Source: Amorphophallus konjac
Lineage: Eukaryota > Streptophyta > Magnoliopsida > Alismatales > Araceae
DNA: 64,000 bases
Direction: 5' to 3'
Assembly: GCA_022559845.1 (NCBI GenBank)
Contig: CM040118.1
Coordinates: 261,663,519-261,727,518 of the forward strand
Part shown: one piece after another, positions 24,034 to 34,766 of the stretch
How the letters are laid out: every line of letters begins with the position of its first letter
Numbering within the stretch: the first letter of the stretch is position 1
The notes under the pieces: generated by a model
The model's input: only the letters and a program-made list of their open reading frames with translations
Told to the model about the DNA's origin: nothing
Databases searched by the model: none
Made by a program: the position numbers and the translations under genes

Positions 24034-26198
24034 ATTCTCCCCGGGCGGGAGAAACTCGACACCGTCGAGTAAGGGTCGGTGTCACTAAGGTACCACTCGA
24101 GCAAGTCTTGATCTATCCTCTCAAGCTCTATCCCGGTGATCCAGGTGTCCTCAGACGCGGGCCATCCTCTCCAACGAACCAAGTAGCGATGGTACGCGCC
24201 ACTCCTGGTGGTCGTCACATGCTCATCGAGTATAGACTCTATCCGCTCACGCTGCAGAGGTGACAAGGCTGGAAGTGGACTCTCAGGGGGTGGCTCGCTC
24301 ACAAGAGGTGGAGAAGGCCCAAATAACTCACGGGGGATCACTGCTGGGTCCCTATATGCGACTAGGTCCGAGATGTTGAATGTGGAGCTAATACCATAGT
24401 CCTCTAGCAAGTCTACAACGTATGCATTGGATCCGACTCGCCTCACGACTCTAAAAGGGCCAGCACCACGAGCATGTTGCTTCTTCACGGCTCCAGAAGG
24501 AAACCGTTCCGGTCTAACCCGGATCATGACGTAATCTCCCTCCTGGAACTCACAGGGGTGTTTATGAGCATCAGCCCATTCTCTAGATCGCGTGTTGCTA
24601 GTCTCAATATGGTGATGATGATGCAGACTCCGAACTAGCTGTGTTGACTCATACCTATGTGAATGCAGTGGTGGTCCTGGACATCCAAACACAGACCTAG
24701 CATGCCTATGACTCCTACATGATTGGACAACACGGGGAGGACCAGGACAACCAAAGTTGTATCTATCATGCATGGGTGTCCTACGGAATGTGGTAGACTC
24801 ATGGGGACTAAATTGCCCAAACTCACTCATGACATTCCCTATATGAGACAAACCCCTATATGATGGTGGACATGAAGAAACATGGGGAAGAGACATGTGT
24901 CCCTGGCCTCCTAAGCTCGGGCATCTGGATGCCGGTAAGGTGAGGTGTTGACTAGAAGGCCTAGGTGGTGTATGATAGTGGACCTCCTCGACAAGGTGGG
25001 GAAAAGAATATGGGTCGAGAGCCTCACTAGGGAGGGGATCGAAAGGGTCAAAGAAATGATGACCCCTCCCGACAGGTCCCTTCACTATACTTGCCCATGT
25101 GCGACATTCGCCCAGGTGCAGATAATCACCTTCAGGCACTCTCATGTATGGGGCAAGAGGCTCATGAGGAAGGCAAGGAAGGCTAGGTTCCTCCCTCGGG
25201 ACCGTGAAACCATAAGCGGGGACAAAATCAACCTCCACGGGTATGGGAAATAATAAAAGGACCTCGGATGTGATATGTCCTATGGTGTAGACCGAGGTAA
25301 TAGACCCCAAAGCAGGGAGTGTAAAGCTATGACTATAGGGTTGGTCAGACCCTAAGGTCAACATATAAGTCAACTCCCATTGATAATCTAAACTCCTAAG
25401 GAAGTCCTTCACATTTTCAAGAAAGCAGAAGGACCGAAAAGTGGTGTGAAAGGAGTTAAGGGGTATTATTGGGAGGGCTGGTCCCATGGGTGTATAGCAA
25501 GGAATGGAGACATCTAGAAGTGGACCCTCCCTTAGCCAGCTAGCTAAAGACTCACCAATGACCAGTTCACCCTCGAAAGGTAAGAATGTCTCTATATGAG
25601 GGTCTAAGGGTGAAGCCTCTCTCTCGGGAGGGGAAACGGAGTCCTCTATAATGTGGAGGGGATCACTCCCTAACTCCTCAACCTCAGTTAGGTACTCCTC
25701 AATCAACTCCTGTTCAGCCTCGTAACTCACTGGAACAAACCCAGGTGATGACATGGAGGTGGTCGGCGTAACGCCGTCATGGAAGACAAACTCACCGGGA
25801 AGGTGAGATGGGTGTAAGGTGCAGGTCCTCCTATCCAGGTCGATGGTCGCACTTCTTTCCTCCAACCAAGTTTGCCCTAAAATGATGCATGGACCAGCAA
25901 GTGTGCTGATCTTGCACCAAGCGCCATCGAAATATTTAACGGGGCCAAACCACCGTTGAAACTCGATAAAAGCTAAACCATCACGGAGAACAATCTCCCC
26001 AGTCTTAGAGAGTGACTCAATAATGTCTTGTGAGACACAGTTAGACGACACCCTACTGATGAAGTCGATCTCCGTATGCATCCCATTAGGTAGGATGGCA
26101 GTGGACATGACAGGGCGCTGGAATGACTCGGCCATCGGTATAGGGATCGGGTCTCCCGACGACTGAGTGGTAGGGGCGACACTTAGGGGTCGTACCAT
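24018..26198 (-). CDS. Pseudo-protease / unknown domain / integrase C-terminal + chromodomain protein of element E
   Basis: The ORF is open for about 727 codons from ATG 26198; it ends 16 bases inside the 3' LTR. An ATG at 26240 in the same frame is followed by TAG at its fourth codon, so the older start may be lost. Residue numbers here are approximate. Residues 30-135 look like a retropepsin fold with the catalytic Asp-Ser/Thr-Gly replaced (FISRVSSN) but with the late ILGQTWLEERSATIDL segment kept. A PVSYEAEQEL segment also occurs in element F. Residues 215-320 match the unknown domain of B. DPFDP, two GCPGPP motifs (about 482 and 507), a GPF-type integrase C-terminal domain (about 550-630) and a well-kept chromodomain (about 660-715; YLVRWRGWPASEDTWI) follow. 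The protein could direct chromatin targeting, but it has no catalytic domain. Everything beyond the motifs is inference. Confidence 0.82.
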   Translation of the reverse strand: MVRPLSVAPTTQSSGDPIPIPMAESFQRPVMSTAILPNGMHTEIDFISRVSSNCVSQDIIESLSKTGEIVLRDGLAFIEFQRWFGPVKYFDGAWCKISTLAGPCIILGQTWLEERSATIDLDRRTCTLHPSHLPGEFVFHDGVTPTTSMSSPGFVPVSYEAEQELIEEYLTEVEELGSDPLHIIEDSVSPPEREASPLDPHIETFLPFEGELVIGESLASWLREGPLLDVSIPCYTPMGPALPIIPLNSFHTTFRSFCFLENVKDFLRSLDYQWELTYMLTLGSDQPYSHSFTLPALGSITSVYTIGHITSEVLLLFPIPVEVDFVPAYGFTVPREEPSLPCLPHEPLAPYMRVPEGDYLHLGECRTWASIVKGPVGRGHHFFDPFDPLPSEALDPYSFPHLVEEVHYHTPPRPSSQHLTLPASRCPSLGGQGHMSLPHVSSCPPSYRGLSHIGNVMSEFGQFSPHESTTFRRTPMHDRYNFGCPGPPRVVQSCRSHRHARSVFGCPGPPLHSHRYESTQLVRSLHHHHHIETSNTRSREWADAHKHPCEFQEGDYVMIRVRPERFPSGAVKKQHARGAGPFRVVRRVGSNAYVVDLLEDYGISSTFNISDLVAYRDPAVIPRELFGPSPPLVSEPPPESPLPALSPLQRERIESILDEHVTTTRSGAYHRYLVRWRGWPASEDTWITGIELERIDQDLLEWYLSDTDPYSTVSSFSRPGRIGEDT

Positions 26199-26478
26199 AA
26201 GAGCATCGAATCGGGCCAATAGGGATGACTAATCTGACATGTGGGCTCGTGGAACCACCATGGGGTTGGCGCGGAGCTGGACATGCAAGACTCAACGAGA
26301 CAAGGACAAAACTCTAACTAGACACAAACCTAACATTACAATGCAATGGTGGGTTACCTAGATGAACTAAGAGACTCAATGCAACCTGGAAAACTCTAAG
26401 GCCTCAATTGCACCCTAGACAACCTAAAGACTCGAATGACCTAAGACCCCAATTTGTTAGAACAAACTGGTTCCCTAA

Positions 26479-26490
26479 GCTCTGATACCA
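26479..26490 (-). other. Primer-binding site of E (tRNA-iMet type)
   Basis: Minus-strand TGGTATCAGAGC lies four bases inside the 5' LTR, identical to the sites of B and J. Confidence 0.92.
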
Positions 26491-26494
26491 AATT

Positions 26495-28980
26495 TGATGC
26501 GGGACGCTATGCGGGCTGGGGCTCTAGATGCGAATTAGGCTAAATGGACAAACTTGAGACTAGCGAGTTGCAATGGGAGAATGGCGTAAACTCACACCTA
26601 AGAATTCCCAACGAGATAAAATATGCCAAGTAACAGGAACTACGCTCATTGATGCTCCCTTTGAGTGGGAAGCTCGACGGTCCGCACGGCTGAGGCGACC
26701 AGCGTGGACTAGGGTGGTCACTCTACACTCACAACTCGGAGAGTCGTGGGACGGTCTCTCTCATCCTCACCGCAGCAGTGAATATAAAGTGATATCGAGC
26801 TAGGACCCTACCGTACACTCAAGCAGCGGCGTGTAGAGAAAATACTAAACAAGCAAGTGACCTAGGAGGGAGCGGAAACGTACCTCCACGCTCGGGGCGT
26901 GGGGAAGAAGTCCGGCCTGGTCACACAACCCCAGTACAAAGCTAACAAGTACAAACAATAACCATGCCCACTCCTCGCAGGGAGGTAAAAGGCTACACCA
27001 ACATCCGGGGTCGTGCGACGAGGGGTGACGGACACGGGTCTGGTGACGCTTGCTGCCCACGGGTACTGCTGCGAGCTGCTGCAAGGACGGCAAACCACGA
27101 GTGGCGTGAAAGGTACTGACGTCCTGATGGGATGATGTAGTGGATTCCGGACCTCCTGGAGGAAGAGGGACGTCGTCGGCACCGGTGTGGAACTCCAAAG
27201 TAATCCAACCCGGTGGACAGATTGTTGCTCGGTCTGCACGCACGTAGGGAAGCAGCTGGGAGGCGAGCCTAGAGCACCACCTTCAGCGTGTCCTCTGGTC
27301 ACAAAACTTGGCGGGGATGTCGACTGGGATGTCCCAAGGACCCCTCTGAAATGGCGTCAGCAGATGTGCATCGTCGGAGCCGAGGTGAATTAATTGGCAG
27401 GACCTGTGCTGTCTGGTTTGTGCGCTGGCAGCAGGACAAGGGCGGAAAGGTGGGGGTGGAACTAAGACGTCCGAGGGTCTTTTGTGGCTGGGTTTTCTCT
27501 GGTGTTTAGCTGAAGGGCGTGGGGTGAAGGGATGACAGTGGCGGGGCAGCGTGCAGAGGGAACTTTGGGCGTGGGCAGCAGTGGAAGTGGGGGTTCAGCT
27601 CTGTACTTCAGTGCAGTCAGAGCTGGAACCCAAGTTAGGGGAGATGGTCACCAAGGGGAAACTGATCTGTTGGGCGTAGGAAAATTTCTGGAGAAGGTTT
27701 AATATATGGAGGAAGGGTTTCCAAAACCCCAGACCAGTTCTTGGAGGTTTGAAGGGTGCCCCTTTGGAGGGTTTGTGTTTCTGTCCTGCGGTGACACTGT
27801 AGACGCAGATCGCGCGATGAAAGTGGTTCCAAAGGGAACTTTTTACTATGGGCGAGTTTTGGGATGAGACCTGCGCAGATAGTTCGGGGACAGGGAGGAG
27901 AAGATATGTTATGAAGAGGTTCGCACGGTTTGATGCGGGGAAGGTGGCGTTATGGGTGGATCTTTGCGGCTCTGGTTCAGGCAGGTCTATTCCAGGAGCG
28001 TTCAGAGCAGCGAAAAGGCCTACAAAGGCAACTTTCGCTTCCGGACGAATTTTGACATGAGGTTTTCTCTGGCGTTCTGGGGACTGGAAGATGAAGAAAA
28101 GTCTAGAAGGGATGGAAGGGAGATGGGGTCGGGACGCAATAGTTCCAACCTTGTCTTTCAAGCACAAATCCTGCTAGCAGATGCTCATCCAACGCCCAAG
28201 ACAGCAAGAGGTGAAGGTCCACCCCGTCGACACCACACCACCACGAACGGAAGCCGAGTCTTGCTGGATGTAGAAGGGAGGTCGCCTCCACCCTAACCAG
28301 CAGCAGCAGCTCCAGGGGTAAAGGTCTAGGGCGTCGCACCCTAGGAAGAGGAAAAGGGGGAGGGAGAGAAGTGGGAGTCGCACCCACAAGGAGAGAGGGA
28401 GGCCGCGGCCAACACAAGATTTTCTCAAAATTCTTCAATTTTTTTTCTTCCAAAATGAATTACAAGACCCCTTAAGTACATGGAAAAGAAACCCTAATTA
28501 CTTGCCTAAAAGAAATACACAAAAAAGGGGGAAATAATTCAAATCCTACAAAATAGGGGAGGGGCGCATGATTCTCCTAAAAGATAGGAGAGAAGGGGGG
28601 CGGCTGCCACCTTCTCCAAGAGGAGGGAGGGGATGGTTGCGCACCAAACCCTAGGAGGGGTGAGGGCGCACCTCCCAAGGTGGGCCCACAAGGAGGGAGG
28701 GGCGGCCAGCCCAATTTGGGCCTGGTGAGTGTACCCCTAGGTGGCCCACTAACCTCCTATTAGCCTAATTAGCACAAATGTGACCCAAATGCAATCCAAC
28801 TGGCCCAAAACTGGCCTACACAAGTCCGGAGTGAAAGTAAACAAAGAAGTCCGAGATCCTGGCTAGCTCTCCATGTCTTCTTCAAGCCAAAGTGAAGTCT
28901 GCGCGTCCCGAACAATGCCACACGATCTGAAATGTCGCTCTGCTGCATCGCGTCGATCTCTTGCTCAGGTGTCCTCACCA
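26495..28980 (-). repeat. Element E, 5' LTR (right copy)
   Basis: 2486 bp, the same length as the left copy with four substitutions. Its minus-strand end joins the primer site at 26490. GCATG follows at 28981. Confidence 0.95.
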
Positions 28981-29159
28981 GCATGGCTTTTCCCACGGTT
29001 TCCACCGTTTCCGGGTGCGGACTGAGAACGCGCTATACTCTAGTAGCGCGTTCTTGAAGGTCGCGCTGCCCCGATAGGGCGTGTTCATCGGAGAAGATGA
29101 ACAGTAAGGCGGTTTGGGTCGCGCCTTACGGCCCCAGCGCGTTCTGGTTGTCGCGCTAT

Positions 29160-29275
29160 AGGATCATAGCGCGACCTGGCCTGGTCGCGCTATGGTTACG
29201 TAGCGCGTTCGTGTTGAACGCGCTAGGCGCGTATAGCGCGTTCTGGCTGAACGCGCTATGCACGTATAGCGCGTT
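29160..29275. repeat. GCGC hairpin array in D's LTR
   Basis: Consecutive perfect inverted repeats occur here: arms 29166..29176 with 29183..29193, 29201..29210 with 29216..29225, and 29233..29243 with 29249..29259, all with 5-6 base loops and an AGCGCG core. More half-sites (TAGCGCGTTC, GTCGCGCT) lie at about 29020..29165 and after 29260. A diverged version is in J's LTR at 54597..54740. Confidence 0.85.
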
Positions 29276-31425
29276 CTTGGAGGTGACCAGCCGGGCTGCC
29301 CGGGGCGGGCAGTCTGCGGCTGATCATGCTCCTCGTGGGCCGTGTGTGCCTTGGACACCCAGTGGAGTTCCGTGACCGTGTTTTGGGGTGTCTGGAGGTT
29401 CCGTTTACCTCGTTTTACGTGCCCACGCGCTTAAGGGTCCGGGTGACCTCTTAGCATCCGTTCGCATTGTGTTGGTCTCCGATCGACCCGGTTGGGACCC
29501 AGTGGTCGACCTCCGGCCTTGTGAGTATCCCGGGCACCCCATGGGTTCCGTGTCCTTGTTTTGGGGGTGTCAGGAGGGACCGTGTTACCTCGATTAGCGT
29601 GCCCGTAGGTGTGGTGGGTCCGGGTGACCCCACGTGTTCCGGGCTCTTGTGTTACGCTTGATCGAGTCACCGTGTGTCGGTGTGTGTGCGGTGGGGTCTC
29701 CCCCGCATATCGTGGGTTCCTTTGGAAGGCGATTCCCGTGTGGGCCATGTGTTTGGCCTTGGACTGCGAGTCCAGTTGTCCGGCCTGGGGCTGGAGGTTT
29801 CCCGCTTGCTTCAAGATGGGAAATCGTCGTGGCGGCTTGTGTGCTACCTTGGGAATTGTGCTTCTATGTTTTCCGTGTGGCCCGTGTGGCTGGCCTTAGT
29901 CCTTTGCGTTCCCCTCCCAGGGAATGGTCTCGGTATTCGTGTTACCGCAGTTTTAGACCTAGAAATTGGACTAGATTGACGGCTTTGTGCTGTTGCGTAC
30001 AACGGTCTTGACCCCGAGTCTTGTGACTCAAGGACCGTTGGGTGTAGTGCGTCTAGAGGAGTGTCCAGAGTCCATTGGCTTAGCGTCACTTGAGTTTTCT
30101 CGACTCTCGCGCACGGTGCGTGCGTGACCGTGGACTGCGAGTCCTGTGTCTTCTCTGTCTGTGGTCACCGTGTGAAGGGGCCGGTACGTGGGGTGTCCCC
30201 CGTACGTCGTCGGACGCAGACGTTGTTTTCCGTTGAGAGTCTACTCCTTCAGTGACCCTCCACTAGTCGTAGCCTACCAGTACGCGTGTGCTGGTCGCAC
30301 CAGGGAGTGGTGTACGGGCTTACCCTTAGAGGCGGTTTGTGGACCGGTTGCCGTCGGGCCCCACGTCTTGCAGCCAGAGTCCGGCTGAGGGGAAAATCGG
30401 TCAGAGGGCCAGACCAGGGACGCGCAGTCTGTGTGTGCACACGTGGTTGGGGGCGGTTGGACCCACGTCGACCGGCGTGACCCCAGCTAGTCACTTGTTT
30501 GTGGTTACTTGTACGGTGTTCGCACCTCGGGTAGGACCTACCACGTCAGGCAGTTCACCTGCGGTGCGGTGTAAGACGTCAGGGGATGCTACCGGCTGTG
30601 CTTCTAGTGGGCGGTACTCCTGTCAAGTTGGGAGTGACAGACTACCCGTTTTTGTGGCTTTGACCTTTGGGTTTTTGGTCGTGTCGACCGTTGAGTCCTT
30701 CGGCTGTTTTGCCGTGGCGCGTGTGTTGGTCTTCGCGTCTTGAGTCTAGCGCTAGTGGTTTTACCGAGGTTGGGTCTTGTTGTGCGGTACCCGCGATCAG
30801 ATGGTCGGGGTTGCACCTTGGACAGCGTGTCCAGGTCGGCTGTGTCCGGGGGACAGGCCTCTGCGGCATGGTTGCCGTGTGTTGTTACTTCGGTAGGCGG
30901 TACTAGCGTGGTTTGGTAGCTTCGTCTGCGTGACCGAGGTGTACCTTCCGGTACAGTAGGAGTAGCTGTAGTGCCGAGTTTTTGACCGGCCACCGGTTTG
31001 CTGTTCCTACTGTAGTTGTAGCTCTCCTTTCCGCTACCGCCGTTGTTTCCGGTTGGGGTTCCGCGGGATCCCTGCTGAGTCTCTATTTTGGAGACTCATT
31101 CCCTACTTTTCAGGTGTGGCGGTTCTTCCTCGAGGTTCGAGGGTGCGGAGCGGAGGTTCTCAGTTACCAGCTTGCCGGGCCGAGTGTTCACTTGGCATGT
31201 GGTACGTTTTACTGCTTTAGACTGTACTTTCTGTTGGACTGGACTCTGTTGTAGCTGTTGTTGTTCTTTCTTTCAGCTTGTTGTTGTTGGTTGTCCTGCT
31301 TTATTTCCTATTTCTTTGTGCCTCCACACTCCTTTTAGCCCTTCCGAGCCCTCCCGGCTCGTGGGCGGCGGTGCGAGTCTCGGGTTATCGGGCCTTCCCG
31401 GTAATCGGATTCTCAGGTCGTCACA

Positions 31426-33111
31426 AAGCATCTCTTCGGGGAATTGGCAATCATCGTCCCCCTTTGCGAGATGCCCCTTGGGCACATAGAACATGGTGGG
31501 TTGGCCATCAGGATTAGGGACCTCCAGGGTCCTCAATACTTCGACTGTTTGGCAGTCTGCATCAGCTACGAGTTTGGTGACCCCTGGTGGGACCTCAACA
31601 TCCCCAAATAGCTCTTTGAGTTTTAGTGCCCTTAGTTTAGGGTAAATGTTGAGTTGGAGTGCTCTGAGGTCTCCTTCTTCCTTAGATATGAGTGACACCT
31701 CTGGGGGAGCCATGCAGTCAGGCCGCGGCAGAGGAAACCAGTCGAACAAATTCTATTTTCTTCTTCCCCTTATCCTGAGCTGGAGGGTTGGGCTTCTTCG
31801 GCTTCTCCAGATACAGAGATGCATCTGACAAGTGGCACTCGAACACCTCGAAAGGGTGTAAGTCAGTGAACACTCTTTCTTCTTTCCCGTTCTGAGGGTA
31901 CTTTATGCATTGGTGGAGGATGGAGGCCACCACCTGATTTTTATGAAGCCATGGCCGGTCCAATAGTGTCTTGTATGACGTATCAGAGTTTATCACATGG
32001 AATTGCACTCTGGTAGTGAAGTCACCGAGTGAGAGTTCAAACTCTGCCCCGCCCATGGGGACTTCAAATTTCTGGTTGAAGCCAGTGATTCTCATATCCC
32101 TGAACTCGATCAGGTGCACATCAAAGTAGTACTTCTGATATACCCGATAGGGGAGTAGGTTTACTGCAGCCCCTGGGTCAATCAAGATTCTACATATTGG
32201 CTTGCCATTCAGCTGCCCCCTCATGCAGAGCGGACTATTGTGGTTGACGGAGGGCAGAAGCATGTCTTCCTCCGTGATTGTCATAGCCACCCCTGACTTT
32301 GCCGCGGCAAAACAACTCTTGAAGTATGCCAGGGTTTGTAGGGCTATGATAACGACTTGTCTTATTTCTTCATCGAGGGAGAGTATATCCCAGATAGAAA
32401 AGCTTGCGGGGATTCTCTTCAGCTGCTTCACTATTCTACTAGTGGTTCTGACGTTGGTCAGCCTCAGGTCTTCGGATCTTTTATGCCTTCCCTCAGGGTG
32501 CTCTTGAGGGGCTGGCTCAGGAGGTAGTTCATCTTTTTCTTCATGTGGTACCTGAACTTGTTGCGCCAGTCCGGCCGGCTCCTTCCCTTGCATAAATTCG
32601 GTAAAGCTTGGAATGCTCGTGTAGCCTTTATTCGCTGGAGGAGAGGCTGCTGAGGGTAAGGTGGGAGCACCCTTGACCCTCCATTGTTGCCGCGGGCATG
32701 GCCGCTTACCCTCTCGAGAGGATAGAAATTTGGCAAAGGAGGGAACCCCCCCTGGCTGCTTGCACACTCCGAGTAAAGCCCTGCCGGAGGAGGAATTTCT
32801 GCACCTTTGACTTCAGGCTGGGGAACCTGCTACGGTTGTTCACCATGTAACATGATGTTGTGGTTAGCCTGAGGGAGATGCCCTCATTTTCTTCCGGACC
32901 TAGTAGCATGCTGGGAGGTGGAAGCTTCATCTTGGTTTGCCTCTGCTGGTGCGAGGCATGCCTCTTCATCCTCTCCTTCAGAGATTCGGACTATTCCAAA
33001 TAGGGCCGCAAGGGTGTTGCAAGATACGGTAAGGCCTTTTCTTTTGTTCTTGGATTTCTTCTTCTTTTTCTTCACAATAAACGGCTGCTCCTTTGGAGGT
33101 TTATCCCACAT
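31426..33111 (-). pseudogene. Element C protease and gag-protease linker (Tat type)
   Basis: Minus-strand remnants of the middle of element C. The clearest part is 32767..31718: an aspartic protease with ILIDPGAAVNLLP, where the usual Tat active site is Asp-Gly-Gly/Ser, so the glycine after Asp is replaced. It is preceded by a basic linker (33111..32884) and followed, after a frameshift near 31740, by 31749..31431. That frame is interrupted in codon register by D's insertion and resumes at 20697. The three-frame arithmetic across D plus its duplication is consistent. Several stops and the frameshift make it non-functional. Confidence 0.78.
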
Positions 33112-33654
33112 GTCGGGTTCTTCAGCTTCAGCTTCGGCTTCAGCCTTGGTTTTTTCTGCTAATTCCAGGGACTCAAAATGTTCTCACGGGAAATATTCTT
33201 TCTGCTGGACAATCTGAATTTCGGACTGTTCATACTCGTCCAGCCCATTAATGATTTCTTGAAGCTATTTCACTGCCGGATTGGCCTCTTTGTGCACCTG
33301 CATAGGGATGTGTTTCTTCTTGTTGTTAGTGAATCTTTTGATGACCAGTTGAGGAGCTGTCTCATGCCAGACGGGGTCACAGCCGGGGGTCTCGGCTGAC
33401 GTGTTACACCTCATATATGAATTCCTAGGCGATAGGAAACGATGAGGCACTGCCCTTCTTCTTGCATTTGACGACACGGTGTGCCAATTCCCTTCATCTT
33501 CTGCTGGCACTAGGATATAGGCCTCATAGGTATGTTGAGTGCAGGCTTCCGCCACTTCTTCAGGTAGTTGCTGCTATAGAGATATCATGTTGATTGTTAC
33601 CCCTAGAGTGGGCATTTCATGCAGGCGCGGAGGATTGACTTTGTGCTCCCCCAT

Positions 33655-34681
33655 TTACAATTCTCCCTTCTTGATTAAAGACTCAATAGTGTCTTTAAAG
33701 ATATAGCAGTCCTCGATATGATGCTCGATCATTTCATGATATGGGCAGAAATGAGGATCGTCTTTTCTTCTGAGATCACCCGGCCTCTTTGGCTCTAGGA
33801 GAGTGATCTTGTCGAATTTCATAGCCGATTCGAACAATGGTCGAGTCTTATCTCGAGGGAATGAATATAGCTTCTTCATTTTATCCTGTAGGGATGGACC
33901 TTTTCGCAGATCGGTGGGCTTGGACGGGGGAGACTCAGCTACCCCCTTGTCCTTTTCTTTCTGTTGTTCAAAGGTCTTGAAGTCGACCATATGCACTTCT
34001 TGAGATGCCGGTCGTTTGCCAGCTGACTTGGCCTTCTGGCTTGAAGTGGTGGGAGTGGTAGAGTACTTTGAGAGGAAAGCCTCGACCCCCGCCACAACAT
34101 TATTCAGTCGATCAAACGACTTAATTTCAGTGCCTATCATTCTTTCCAGCACCTCTCTTTTCAAGTTTTGCTTGCATATTTGGACGGCGACCTCCTAATG
34201 CGGTGGGTGTCTACACCTCATGCTGAGGTTCCTCCGTCTTTTGATGTATTCCAGGGCGGACTCATCGTTCCTTTGCCTGGTTTCATATAATTCGGCCACC
34301 GTCACCTCCCTCTTGGCGATGTGGAACCTTTCTTTGAATTTTCTTTGCATGTCGGGTCAATCAATGATAGGCCGAGGCTGTAAGCTGAGTACCACTCAAA
34401 GGCGAACCCCGTTAATGTGCACCCGAAGAATTTAGTAGGTACGACTCGTCAGTAGCTAAGTCGCCCATCACATTAGTATAGTAGGCATTGTGCTCGCGCG
34501 GACACCCTTGCCCGTGGAATTTTTTGAACTTTGGAGGCTTAGTAATGCCAGGGGACAGCCTCTTGGTGGCATGATGAGATGGGTATGGTACCCTGTATAC
34601 ATCAAATGAGGTGGAGTCACCATTGCTCCTTTCCGCCAGCTTCATTTCTATCATCTGCTCGACCATGAGCTTATTCATCAC
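33655..34681 (-). pseudogene. Element C gag (Tat type)
   Basis: Fragments 34681..34412 and 34164..33655 form a Tat-type Gag. The N-terminal part has a VPYPSHHATKRLSPG leader and the gag core start KFKKFHGQGCPREH. The C-terminal part ends with a C-x2-H-x4-H-x4-C knuckle (CPYHEMIEHHIEDC) and a stop at 33655. Stops at about 34197 and 34360 and a frame change break it. Toward the right the sequence runs into element F's LTR at 34767, so C's own 5' leader and LTR are not visible. Confidence 0.78.
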
Positions 34682-34766
34682 CGCCGGGTCAACCGGGCTT
34701 AGGAGAAGTGGGCTTGTTGCATGTGCGGTGTTGTTAACACAGCCACATGGGGCATGGCAGGCCCCC

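Larger units (their letters stand above)
21548..28980 (-). mobile_element. Element E: young non-autonomous chromovirus-like retrotransposon
   Basis: This 7433-bp element has two 2486-bp LTRs and the target duplication GCATG at 21543..21547 and 28981..28985. Minus orientation follows from the iMet-type primer site beside the right LTR and the G-rich tract beside the left LTR. The 2461-bp interior has one ORF and lacks gag, RT, RNase H and the integrase core. Only four substitutions separate the LTRs, so insertion is recent. E lies inside solo LTR D. Confidence 0.95.
20698..31425 (+). mobile_element. Element D: solo LTR of about 3.3 kb, split by element E
   Basis: The plus-strand LTR starts TGTAATGCCCC at 20698 and ends GTCGTCACA at 31425, flanked by the duplication AAGCA (20693..20697 and 31426..31430). 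Removing E (21548..28980 plus one 5-bp duplicate) leaves 3290 bp. Both ends and the internal hairpin array resemble J's LTR, so D and J are one family. No interior or second LTR exists here. Recombination between the two LTRs of a former full element is the simplest explanation. D interrupts C's polyprotein in frame. Confidence 0.9.

Noticed and set aside
30339..31489. Several plus-strand ORFs of about 80-135 codons in D's LTR
   Set aside because: They overlap each other in different frames in GC-rich LTR sequence, share no domain, and the region is bounded as one solo LTR.
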